A DNA stretch of 64,000 bases, taken from assembly GCF_030272615.1 (NCBI RefSeq), contig NC_081415.1, positions 236,078,803-236,142,802 of the forward strand, written 5' to 3'. Below are positions 24,834 through 35,400 of this stretch, piece by piece. The first letter of the stretch is position 1. Each line of letters opens with the position of its first letter. This DNA comes from Cryptomeria japonica. Taxonomy: Eukaryota; Streptophyta; Pinopsida; Cupressales; Cupressaceae. A program made the position numbers and the translations under genes. The notes under the pieces are model-generated. The model was not told the origin of the DNA and did not search any database. It saw only the letters and a program-made list of their open reading frames with translations.

Positions 24834-26553
24834 TGTAGTGTCGTAAATTGTACACCCTTGCTAGGGTGGTACAATTTCACACTTAGGTTAGCACCTACCT
24901 TAGTGTGTCTTGCATCTTACATTTCTAATTTCCCTTTGGGAATTTAATTAATTAATTTAATTAAATCTAAAGTCCTATTTCATCACTTCATACATTATAA
25001 AATTGGGCCCTTTACCCTAAGTGTGCCCCTTTTTATTTTATTCCTCCAATAAATCATCTAATCATTAACCCTAATTATGTCCTATTTTGACCTTTAAGGC
25101 CTGATTTCGCATATCAAAACACCTCAAAATCAGCTATAACTTTGAGATTCTCTCTAATATCATCATATCTAATGACCCTGAAAATTTGGTGAAAAGTTGG
25201 TCGGACCATGGCGAGAGTGCACATGGTCCTCGACTTTTTTTCCCAAAATTTTAGGAGCACAATTCTATGATATTATAATGCTTAACCCCAAAAGATTGGT
25301 GGGAAATTCAATTCCTAGGTCATCTTAAAGATGCAATTAGGTCAAAATTAAGATCTAGGGTTTCATACATAAGAGCTCTCTTTCTTCATTTGAAGGGGAC
25401 TAAGATCGATCTATCTAAGAATCTAAGAGAAGGTTTTTGGAGCATAAGGAGCCTTCTATGTAGTGAAAGAGAAGCCTATGTGGATTTTTCAACAACATTC
25501 AACAACATTTCATCAAGCATTCATCATCAATTAGGATCCTTGAAGATATTGAAGAATAATAGGAGATCTTGTGGCAATATCTCTCCCTTGGGGATTGGTA
25601 TGATTTCATGTTATTTTCATGTCTTTGCATGAGGTTCTTTACATCAAATTGCATATTTACATTCATTCTTTAGATCACTTTGCATCATTGATTTAGATCA
25701 TTTACTTTGTCAATTACAAGCATTCATGGTTTAATTTTTAGGGTTGCTCTAGATTGTTTGCATTCATCCTAGGGTCTTGCACGCACACAAGATTCTTGCA
25801 CACACTATTTTACTATTCAAATAGGCTATTTGTGGAGGTGGAAATCACAAACACGGGGGTTTGACTGAGGAAAAACCCTATATAGCCACCCAAAACCCTA
25901 TTTTCAGTTGCAAGTACAGGTATAGGATTCAATTGTCGTTGTAATTTTTCAGGTTCGACAAAGCACACAGACACAATCTCGAAGATCAAATTTGAGCAGA
26001 AATCACTGGGACAGAGGCATGGCACCTTGTTCCTGTGCAAGATAGGGGTGTGGCACCTTGGTCCTCTCTAGGCACCCTGGTCCTTTCTGGGTGTCTTGGT
26101 CCACCCAGTTTCAGGTAAAATTTGGCAAGGTGGAAGCTCGAAACATCAGAATTGCATCCTCCCAATTGCAACTTTCTGTTAGATCATCAAGGACAGTGGC
26201 ATGGCACCCTGTTCTTGGTCAGTTTGGATCAGTTTGTAGCATCAGGTACACATCCAAAATCCTCCCCCTTTCATGCTTTCAGTATCTCAGTTTTAGATTT
26301 GCAAGTTTGTTCAATTTCAAGTTCATTTGTGCTTCATTCTTTATCTCCTAGTCTAGTTGATCATTCAAACCCTAGTTTTTCTCATCATTTGTAACAAGAG
26401 GAATAGAAACCTTAAGAGATAATCCTTGGATCTCTCTTTCTCACAAGAAGTAGCCATAGTGAGCTATCTCCTGAGGCTCTTTTGTATTTCTAATGTGTTG
26501 GCAAAAGTGGGATTAGGTCCTAGTCACCCGGTCTCGTTTTTCTTGCCCCCACA
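24834..26553. mobile_element. 1.7-kb solo LTR inside the PMD gene, TSD TACAT
   Basis: It starts TGTAGTGTCGTAAATTGTAC, ends CTTGCCCCCACA, and is flanked by perfect TACAT at 24829-24833 and 26554-26558. No gag or pol inside. It carries several GGCACC-TGGTCC-like short repeats near 26030-26110. A decayed inverted relative lies at about 31330-32592. It inserted after the PMD gene was already in the element. Confidence 0.85.
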
Positions 26554-26558
26554 TACAT

Positions 26559-27955
26559 CTCTAGCAGATCTACAACTGTTGGCTCCTGGTGTGCCTGCCA
26601 CTGCCAGTGCCATTGCTTGAACATCTCCCCCATCATCATCTACTCCATCATCATCTCCAACGCCATGATCTCCCGCCTCTCCTCCATATACCCCATCATC
26701 ATCCCCTTCGTCTCCGCCATCATCTCCACTCCCACCTCCTCTCCCCTCGCCATCCCTTGGCTGCCTAGGAGCTCTCTGTCATGGCCTCTCATTGTCCTCA
26801 TCTAGAACTCGCTCTGGCTCTCCAAGACATTTCAACCTAGGAAACCTGTGTGCAGTGAAGTATACGATGTACTCAACTATCATCCCGCTATCTATCATAC
26901 CTGGTAGATAATCCCAATCCAGTGGCCCCAATGATAGGTACTCTATGCATGCTTGCTCATATGAAATAGAGGGCCTGCAAGTAGCCACATCCAGTCTCCT
27001 GCGAGAATAGTGAGTTGTACCTTGTGGTATCCCCTATATCCTGCCATACTGTCACAACACCCTCATACAAAGGAATCACTCAATAACATAGGGTGTAGAT
27101 CCGATTAGATATTGAGTCGAGAATACATACGACATCTCCACTAAATCCTCAGGCCGGATCTCGCAATCTCTGTATGGTCTCCATATCACAGTATCCAGAT
27201 CATCTAGTGTCCGTCACCTATACTCTAATTTTCCCAGCTTTCGCTAGAAAATGATGCCTGGATAACTGTAAGCATAAGGCCTACCTATAGGTCTATCTCT
27301 GTCAGTCAATGGTCATATGATAGGCAGGTGCTCCCAGGCCCATATTTGGAGAACTGTCATCCCTACTGATAATGCGGCTGCTCTCTGATACACAAATCGA
27401 TGCAAGTCATAATACAAGTGAGCCAACATGCATGATCCCCAAGCGAATCGAGTCCCCTGTGTCACCAACTGCTCAAGAAGATAACCCCATCCAATGGATA
27501 ATCCCTTTGACTTGAGATCAAGACAAAGGAAACCCTCGACGAATCCAGAAAGCATAGTAGGTAGTGTAGCATAACCTGTATCTAGGATCTCCTGCCAAGG
27601 AAGGTTGTATCCACCAATCTCATCGTCATCGAATAATTTGCAAAGTGCATCTATCCCACTCTGCTCACTGAGATCATAATACACCAGCTCACCCATCACG
27701 GGGATGCACAGTATCCGGTACTTATCCTCAGGTGTCACTGTCATCTCGCCAGTCGATAGGTGGAAAGTATTATGCTCGCTATGCCAACACTCCGCTAGTG
27801 CTGTTAGTAATCCCCGGTTAATCAAAGGCCATGGCATGTCAAGAAGGGAAGATAAACCACACCTATCGATGTGGTCTCGCTCCGCCTGGCTAAGGCGATG
27901 TATCAGCATCCATGTCTTCAGGAAGCGCTCCTGAGACTGGAGAACACTAAAGTAC
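26559..27955 (-). pseudogene. Plant mobile domain (PMD) protein, main exon
   Basis: Minus-strand translation from 27955 begins EYFSVLQSQERFLKTWM. It then shows the PMD hallmarks LLTALAECWHSEHNTFHL and STGEMTVTPED, followed by FAWGSCMLAHLYYDLHRF and LQIWAWEHLPI. The frame stays the same to 26559 but has several in-frame stops (first at 27313). Through RRTLDDLDTVIWRPYRD-like and LGPLDWDYLPGM segments it leads to an acidic GD-rich tail. PMD proteins are plant nuclear factors and are also found in transposons. The start lies after TTTGATTGCAG, a good 3' splice site, so it is probably exon 2 or later. It is antisense to the host Tat element. Confidence 0.8.
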
Positions 27956-28264
27956 TCCTGCAATCAAATCAGATCATCATATCAGTATCTCGATTTCTCT
28001 ATCTATCAAATCAATCTATCTATTAGTCTGTCTTGCTCACTTGATATTTCTATCAAATCTCATTGAGCCCCTATCAATGACGCTCATCTATCATGAGGTC
28101 ATTATCAATCTTATCTCACTTAGCACACAAATCGAGATAATCGAAACTGATCATCAAATTTCATCAATTAGGAGTATCTAATTTTATCAATTCGATACAT
28201 AGTCAAATATATCTTACCCTATCGAAATCAAAGATCAAATCAAATTGACAGCATTTCAACACCT

Positions 28265-28700
28265 TTATCAAAAATCGTGATGTTTGGGGGTCAGAGGAGC
28301 AACAATTTTTTATTGGAATCATCAAAGTCAATCATCCAAAAATTAAATCAGATCATCACAATTCATCAAAAAACCAATCACAATAAAAAACTCAAATTAT
28401 CGAGTCATCAAAAGTCAGAATCAAAAGTCTCAAGTCAGCAATCGAACAATCCACCATCGCGTTTAAAAATCAAGAATTTGTGAAAAATTCGAAATAAAAA
28501 AGTGCCAAAAAATCGAAATCAAAAAATCAATTCAAATAATCAGTCATTGCAAAAATAAAAAATCAAATCAATAATCGGAAAATCGAGTCGTCAAAAATCC
28601 GAAATTAGAAGTCATCGGAAAATCACATCAACGATCGAAACTAATCACAAAATCAATTCAAAAATTAAAAAAATTCAAAATTCAAAATTCAAAAAAAAAC
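28265..28700. repeat. AT-rich AAATCGAAATCA low-complexity tract
   Basis: Degenerate short repeats of the kind AAAATC/AATCGAAATC. Similar sequence recurs at about 29380-29480. No gene. It may be intron sequence of the antisense PMD gene. Confidence 0.5.
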
Positions 28701-28709
28701 ACGACGACC

Positions 28710-28877
28710 AGCATGGCTGGACGCACTGCAATGCCTGTGGCTCCCATGATGGTGCCCAAGGCGCCTCCCGCGACGCTCGTGGCACCGACAACACCGGTCG
28801 TGGCACCGACAACACCAGTCGTGGCGCCCACAGTGGCATCACCTATGGTGGGGCCGCCGGGGCACCCCCCCCCCCCC
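28710..28877. repeat. GC-rich patch with 21-bp repeats and a C13 run
   Basis: Two copies of a 21-bp unit (GTGGCACCGACAACACCGGTC type) at 28779-28799 and 28800-28820 plus a partial third, then a run of 13 C at 28865-28877. Both strands stay open (Ala/Pro/Val-rich on plus, Gly/Thr/Val-rich on minus). It could be a coding low-complexity segment of the PMD gene or chance. Confidence 0.5.
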
Positions 28878-29084
28878 AACATGAAGAGTTTGAAATATGT
28901 GAAAAAAATAAAGTTTTATGCAAAATTTTTAAATTTTTTTCAGCAAAATCGAAAAAACCCATTTTGTAACGTGAAAAACCCAGCAGGAAAATGTAATTTT
29001 TTTAACAACCCACATGGTAAAAATGCTAAAAAATGGCTAAATTTTTTAAAAATCAAACTAAAAATTGATAAAGTTAAGTTTTTC

Positions 29085-29163
29085 TCGGAGTACGTGCTGG
29101 TGGATCATAGGCCGGAGGACGCTCGTGTCGTCGAACTCGCTCAAACCTATGCTGGTGGTACAT
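29085..29163 (-). pseudogene. Possible first exon of the antisense PMD gene
   Basis: Minus-strand ATG at 29163 opens MYHQHRFERVRRHERPPAYD, an Arg/Pro-rich N-terminus, before a stop near 29077. A GT donor (CAC|GTACTC) is available near 29090. The link to the exon ending at 27955 is inferred from strand, spacing and the clean acceptor there. Confidence 0.3.
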
Positions 29164-29734
29164 GATCACCATTCTTTCCTCCAGAGCAATTTTTCAAACA
29201 ACTCAAGTGCATAAATGAAGAGTGGTAAAATGAATTCACCTTTTTAAACTCAAAGTGGGGCATTTTGGTGGGATTTTTATTCCACTTATTTTCAATTATT
29301 TAATCAACTAATCAATCTGGCAGGGTAACATTTTCAAAATTTCTTAACGGGAAATGAATCGGATCAACTCTGAAAATATCTAAAAAATGAAAAATCATTA
29401 AAAATCTAAAAATCGTAAAAATTTCAAAAATATCAAAAAAATAAAAAAATTGTAAAAAATTCAAAAACATTGAAAAATTATCCGATTCATCTCCCGAGGG
29501 GGCATCCTCGCATCAAAATCTATCAATCAGCGTCTGGGGCATCATATCGAGATTTATCATCTCATAAATCGAAACCGCATCATATCGATATTTATCATCT
29601 CTAATCAAATAAGTATCATATCAAAACCGAATTGGCATCGAAATCAAGACCGAATCCGCGTCCTATCTAGATCAATATCAACAACATCATCAATCAAGTT
29701 TTCTTTGAACCAACGCGTCGTCACACATCGCTTC

Positions 29735-29748
29735 AAAGAGGGGCAAAA
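29735..29748 (+). promoter_or_regulatory. Polypurine tract of the Tat element
   Basis: AAAGAGGGGCAAAA directly precedes the 3' LTR (TGTATACACC). It is the expected primer for plus-strand DNA synthesis. The minus-strand gypsy element has the same tract next to its LTR at 44739. Confidence 0.8.
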
Positions 29749-30776
29749 TGTATACACCTAAAAATGGTCTGAAGATAATTAATTAATACATAATTATTTA
29801 ATTAATCCCCCTTCCCAATTAATTGAATTCACAAGCAATTTGATTAATTTCCCCTTTCATCTACTTATAAATAAATCTAAGGATTTATTTATTAAGTTCA
29901 ATTCATAATCCCCTTTTGATTGAATAATCCTCCCCCATTTAAATTCATTCTTCTAATTTCATAATTAGTTAAAACAAATCAAATCCTTATTTGTTGAAAT
30001 TAATTATCTTTTTCTAAATATTTGAATTTCTAAATTCAAATGAGCACATGGCTCATAAATTTTAACCACCTAACCTAACCATCCCCTAACCTAACCCATT
30101 ATATCTAATCCTAGGGTCTAACTAACCCTATCCTCTTGCACATCATAACCTCTTTTATCCTAACCCCTTATGGGTTGGATATTCTCCCCTTGAGACACAT
30201 GACACTTTTGCCACATGTCTCCTCCCTTGGACACTTGCCCTCTCATGAGCAAGGTTCCTTGACACTTGTCACCACAGATATTACAAGTGTCCCTTCCTCC
30301 AACCTCTTCTCCAACTTCCTCAATCTTGACCCTTGATATCTTTAGATCAAATCTGGACCATCGATTCCTGTCACCTCAACTTTGGCCTTGGAATTCCTAT
30401 AAATACCCCTCATTTTGGAGCAATAAGGATCCCTTGCATTCATAGTTTTAGCATCATTACTCTAGGCATTTTCATTTCAATCATCTATCATAATTAGCAT
30501 ATTGGATTAATCATGCATAATAATCACGCTTTTCATACCATTTGCATAATCATGAAGTAGCTACTCAACTCTTGAGTTGCCACTTTGGAGGTCATTGATC
30601 CAGTGAGAGCCAATAATTCTTCAACCTTCAAGGTCCTCAAGAATAGAGGAAGATGGGACATCTCAAAGAAGTATTTGGTCTGCATTTGTTTAGCTTTCTA
30701 TTTGCTTCGTAATTTCATTATGTTGTCTCATCTATGTGTATGCTTGCTTTCATTGAACCACATTTTTAGCATCACA
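29749..30776 (+). repeat. 3' LTR of the Tat element
   Basis: 1,028 bp, begins TGTATACACCTAAAAATGG and ends AGCATCACA, with the TATA box at 30398-30405. It is slightly longer than the 5' LTR owing to an extra block near 29850. TSD CACAC follows. Confidence 0.9.
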
Positions 30777-30781
30777 CACAC

Positions 30782-31329
30782 AACTTACTAAAGTATCATA
30801 AAATAACCAAGTCACAATTAAACATGTTAGTGGTTGTTCTAACTATCCATCAAAATACAATACATGGGGTAGAATTGCTAGGGAACAAATGCTAAATTGA
30901 GAATAAATCCCTCCTAAAATACATAAAGGGAATAAATCACTCCACAAATATGTAATGAGAACAATAATTCAATTTGGACTCAATTTGACTTTACCAAGCT
31001 TCCCTTCAGTCCTTCCTTATTTGTATGTGTAATAGATGGAAATAGGGTTCCAGAAGCTTAGCTATGCAAACTAGGAAAATGACCTATCTCACATATAATT
31101 ACATTAAAATAAAATCAATAGATATAACCTCAATTATTTTAGAAAGAGGATTGAATGCTGATTGAAGTCCTATTTTCATTTTGTTTGAGTTGAAAATGCA
31201 AATGAAATGATGTAAATTGAATGTCAACTCTATAATGAAGAATTGAACCAAAAAATGATAATGAAGTGTTCTAGATGTCAAACAAAGCCACAAACAAAGA
31301 TCTAAGAATAATAAGTGAATTAGAACCTA
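30782..31329. other. Spacer, nothing recognised
   Basis: AT-rich DNA to the right of the Tat target site. The short minus ORF 31099-31293 shows no features. Confidence 0.4.
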
Positions 31330-32592
31330 TATTTGAAAATTCGAGTTGAATTGTCGGGACTAGGGTGGTAGGGTGCCCTAGTCTTGCAAGCCTCTGGATG
31401 GGCAAGCAAGATGCTTTTTGGATCAGGGAGACACATAGGATACACTATCAAAATATTAGAAAAAATTATTGGGACTAGGGCAATATGGTGCCTTGGTCCT
31501 CCATGAGCACCCTAGTCCCTCTATAGCACCATGGTCCTCCATGAGCACCCTTTTCCCTCTACAGTGCCCTGGTCCTGAGAGGTCTCAAGAAATTTTGCAA
31601 AAGCCAATTTAGTTTGTCTTTGTCTCCTCTATTCGTTTCCTCTTTCACAACTCCCAAATATGCCACCTACACACCAAAAGAAAGGAAATTGTGTTGTGGA
31701 TAGGGGCTTTCCTTAGGTCAAACCCTGGGTTTGGAATTAACCCTAATTGAAATAGAAATTGAACTTGAATTGAATTGGAAATCTTTCCTTTTGAGGGCAA
31801 AGCTAGATCTGAAATTGAAATGCTTGAGTGTAGAAGATTATTGCCTTCAATAGGTGATGCAATGCTCTTAGGATAAGTCCTCCACGTGTTGATGCAATAA
31901 CATGATATATCACATAAAATCTATCATGAAATCATTGATAAAACTTAATTGGAAGATGTCTTGATGTAGTTTGTTGCTCCTTGAATCATATTTTGTCTTG
32001 AAGAAGAAGAATTGCTCATGAATTGGATGATAATTTTAGCATAAGATAAGATCATGAAAATGAATTGAGAGGGATGCCTTATATGGGTGTTTCATAATTG
32101 AAATCACCATTAGGCCGACTTAGATTTGGTGTATTTTTGCATGGAGCTAGATTTGGATAGGGTAGGACCATCATATTATCCCCCCAAAATTTAAGGAAAA
32201 AAGTGTGGGACCATGGTGGTAGGGCCCTTGGTCTTGACAAAATTTTCCTGACTTTCAGGGAATGCAAGAAAATGGGGATTCAATGCTAATTCAAACTTGG
32301 AGGTACAAACCATAATAAAAGATATGTAGAATGTGTCTTGGAAGTTGAAATTGGGGTATGAATAGAGATAAATTAGGATAAAATAATAAATGACATATCT
32401 ACAATTAAGGACCCAAATAAGAGTGTGACGATGTAATAAAGTGGAATAAGACCCATAATATTGATTTAAATATTAATTAATTACAATTAAGGTCTTATAA
32501 TGCATAAAGGTAAGGGAAATAATAAAATGAGTTCTAGGAGAGTGTGAAATTGGATAAACTAGTGAACATGTACAATTTATGATACTATAGTG
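31330..32592 (-). repeat. Decayed, inverted relative of the 24834-26553 LTR
   Basis: Read on the minus strand from about 32592 it starts like that LTR (TAGTATCATAAATTGTACA against TAGTGTCGTAAATTGTACA) and again has CAATTTCACAC about 25 bp on. Further matches are a CCATGGTCC...CACTTTTTTCC block near 32200 and repeated CACC-TGGTCC motifs at 31360-31580. The far end is not found, so it is a fragment or strongly diverged. Confidence 0.6.
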
Positions 32593-33956
32593 TGTTATCT
32601 TGATCCTCATTTACCCATAGTTAATAACAAATCAAGGATATATTAAATTGAAATCGCCTATTTTAAATCTTTCCCAAGGATGCTTAATCAGTGTGTTTTA
32701 TAAAATTCCTTAGGAAAATTAATGTTGGGAATGTTCTTATGGGAAATTCATATCTCTGTACCAACATTTTTGTGTGTGTTTTACCTAGAATAACTTTTAG
32801 GCTTTTGCACTACTTGTCTACTTCACATAGGGTATCAACTTTCTATTCCCTCAAAACCCTAATCCCTACCCTTGTGATTATCACCAATGCATATCTCATT
32901 CCTGTCCATGATCCCATTCCACTCCCTGTTCGTCATTATAAGGCCTTGACTCATAGAGAAACCTTGTTTTTTAGCACATAGTCTATGGTGCCAAGTCCCC
33001 CTTTCCACCTTGCTCTCACTCTACATATTACCTAGAACCTTAGGTTCTCAATTCCCTTCATACTCTTCCTCCCAACTAGAACATAAAATTGTAGACGTGT
33101 CTTGGATGCAACACCAAGTCCTTGGTTCCATGTTTTCTTTAGGGTATGTGCACCAAGATGGTGTACAAAAGGAGGTCAAAAGTGGCCACTTTAAAAAAAA
33201 CAAAAACTAAATGTGAACTTGGAGGAAGAATTTGAGATTCATGCACTCAAAATTTGAAGATACCAAGAAAACAATCTAATTGTAGTACTCCGAATCTAAT
33301 TTCTAAACTGCTAAATCTTTTAAAAAATAGATGAGATTAAGAGGATCAAATTCTTCATGCACATAAAAGTGCTCCTCTTTTTTTTAGCAAAACATAACAT
33401 AGTTTATGGTGTCCACTTCTCAATATTTTTAGTTGCATTTAGTATTGTGATAAACTCATTGTTAGAAATATAGACAAGAGAGCACTAGAAGTATATTTCT
33501 TTTGTAGTTTTTTATTGAACAATATTTTTTATGATTTTTCAAAGTGGGTGCATCTTGAAAATCACAACACTGAGCATGTGTGCTACATAACTTGCACCAA
33601 AATTGTTGAAAATGCAATTTCTTTCCCAGTGTGTAAACAATTAAATTTAGAATAATATTATATGTTTTGTTTCAAATTTGGACAAGTTGGTCAAAAGTTA
33701 TTAAAAAAATCAATACAAGTCTCTGATAACTATGGAATCTTAGAGAAATAAATTGGAAATAAATATGTTGGTGTAGTTCAAATTTGAAAAGAATTATGGT
33801 TAGAAAGCTTAGAAGACATGAAAAATTATGGTTATAATTTTACTAATATTCAATTTATAATGTGTAAACTTGATAATGGGCAAGTTGAAAAATAATAATG
33901 GAGAAAAAAATCATGTCAAAATCAAGCTAATGAATCATCCAAGCCTAAGTATAAGA
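32593..33956. other. Spacer, nothing recognised
   Basis: AT-rich. Short ORFs (32691-32981, 33010-33210) show no domains and no neighbouring coding signal. Confidence 0.4.
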
Positions 33957-34118
33957 AAAAACATGTACATGTTTAGTACAAGCCAAAATATGTACATGTT
34001 TTGTGCAACCAAAATATATACGTATTTTGTGCAGGCAAAAACATGCTCATGTTTTGTAAAAGCCAAAACACAAGCATGTTTGGCCATTACCAAACACACT
34101 CATGTTTTGGCCTACACT
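33957..34118. repeat. Six ~26-bp tandem repeats with self-complementary cores
   Basis: Units of the type AAAACATGTACATGTTTTGT + GCAAGCC follow one another at about 33957, 33984, 34010, 34036, 34064 and 34092. The core ACATGTACATGT of the first unit is a perfect palindrome; later units carry variants. The plus-strand ORF through it (33870-34145) reads as a Met/Tyr/Phe repeat and is not taken as a gene. Confidence 0.75.
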
Positions 34119-34124
34119 AAAAGC

Positions 34125-34233
34125 ATCATAGGTTTTAGTGTTTAGGTTGAGGGTTGAGGGCATATGGTATAGGGTTTATGGTTTAGGGTTGAGGGTATAA
34201 GGTATATTAGGGTTGAGGTTGTAAGGTTCATGG
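34125..34233 (+). repeat. Degenerate telomere-like repeats, block 1
   Basis: Several TTTAGGG-like units (GTTTAGGTTGAGGG, GGTTTAGGGTTGAGGG, TATAGGGTTTATGG) in G-rich orientation on the plus strand. The plant telomere unit is TTTAGGG; here most units are variants, so this is an old interstitial tract, not a chromosome end. Confidence 0.6.
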
Positions 34234-34257
34234 TTGTGGGCCTTGGGTATTAATATT

Positions 34258-35060
34258 TACCTCTTTCTCCCTCTCCCTCTCCTGTTATTTTCTCTCTCAC
34301 CTCTCTCTCTCCCCTCTCCGGTTCTCTCCCAATCCCCTCCCTCCTTCTATACCTTCCCTCAATTCTTACCCCAATTTATCTCTCCTTCCCATACCTCTTT
34401 CTATCTACCTCTCTTATTTTCTCAAGGCTTCTCCTTCCCACATTGTCTCTATCCCCTCTTAAGATCTCCCTCCCTCCCTCCCTCCCTCTCATCTCTCTCC
34501 CCTCTCTAGGTCTCTATCACCCCCTCTCCCTCTATACCTCCCCTTCCCTCCTTACCCCCATATATATCTCTACCTCCATCTCTCTTCTTCTCTTTACCTC
34601 TTAGTGTCTCTCCCATATCTCTCTATTCTCTTGGTTATTACTTGCTCCTCCACCCTCTCTCCCCTCTCTAGGTCTCTCCCTCCCCTCTCTATATCTCTCT
34701 ACCTATCCCTCCCTATCTCAATACCCACCTCTCTCTTTCTCCCCATCTTATCTCTCTCACCTTTATCTCTCCCCCTCTAGGTCTTTCACCTCTCTTCCTA
34801 AGCTCTATATCTCTCACCTCTATATCTCTCCCCTTTATAGTTATTTTTCTCCCTCTCCACCTCTCTCCCTACCTCCTTACCCCTCTCTCTCTCTCTCTTT
34901 GTGATCTTCTCTCTCTCATTTCATTCTCTCTCCTTTGCCTCTCTACCTCTCCCCTCTCTAGGTCTCTCACTCACTCCTTGTCTACCTCTCCCTCGTTCCC
35001 TCCTTAGATTCTCTCTCCTCTTTTCTCACCCTCTCTTCTATAGGTCATAAAATCTCCCTC
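34258..35060 (+). repeat. 800-bp CT-rich tract
   Basis: Almost pure pyrimidine on the plus strand: CTCTCT, CCCTCC, TCTCCC units with recurrent CCCCTCTCTAGGTCTCTC. The ORFs across it are composition artefacts. Long mirror-like pyrimidine tracts can form triplex DNA. Confidence 0.85.
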
Positions 35061-35062
35061 CC

Positions 35063-35180
35063 TTGTATAGGATTTAGGATTGAGGGTATAGCGTAGGCCT
35101 TAGGTTATAGGGTTGAGGGTACATGTTTAGTGTTGAGGGTATTGGTATAGGGTTTAGGGTATAGTGTTGAAAGTATTTAT
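35063..35180 (+). repeat. Degenerate telomere-like repeats, block 2
   Basis: GGATTTAGGATTGAGGGTAT, TATAGGGTTGAGGGT, TATAGGGTTTAGGGTAT: the same kind and orientation as block 1, directly after the CT tract. Confidence 0.6.
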
Positions 35181-35189
35181 TATGTTGAT

Positions 35190-35318
35190 ACTTCCCTATC
35201 TCTCCCTCTCCCTCTCTTCTCTCTCTCACCTCTATCTCCCCTCTCTAGGTCTCTCCCTCCCTTCCTCTCTCCCTCTCTATTTATCCCTATATCTCTATCT
35301 CCCCCTCCCTCATATTTT
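35190..35318 (+). repeat. Second CT-rich tract
   Basis: A shorter copy of the CT tract, again including CCCCTCTCTAGGTCTCTC. So the pair (telomere-like block plus CT tract) occurs twice in tandem. Confidence 0.8.
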
Positions 35319-35400
35319 AAATTCTAAATCGAAATATTTTAATGAGCACAAGTTCACAAGTGTATTTTTGCAATGTAAAAGTCAAAATATTGTAAGAAGT

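Larger units (their letters stand above)
13931..30776 (+). mobile_element. Tat-type Ty3/gypsy retrotransposon, 16.8 kb, with antisense PMD gene
   Basis: LTRs at 13931-14932 and 29749-30776 both begin TGTATACACCTAAAAATGG and end AGCATCACA. The flanking pentamer CACAC is present at 13926-13930 and 30777-30781. A polypurine tract AAAGAGGGGCAAAA abuts the 3' LTR. Domain order is gag, protease, G-patch-like linker, RT, RNase H, second RNase H, integrase, which is gypsy order. The second, archaeal-type RNase H is a mark of the Tat lineage. The ~7 kb between integrase and 3' LTR carries a minus-strand PMD gene and a nested solo LTR. Many stops make the copy inactive. I found no convincing primer-binding site after 14932. 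Confidence 0.9.

Noticed and set aside
28713-29165. Plus-strand ORF with Ala/Pro/Thr-Val repeats
   Set aside because: Caused by the 21-bp GC-rich repeats and C run, followed by Lys/Phe/Asn-rich AT sequence. If anything is coding here it is the minus strand.
34234-34509. ORF rich in Leu/Pro/Ser
   Set aside because: Pure product of the CT repeat tract; any frame through it is open.
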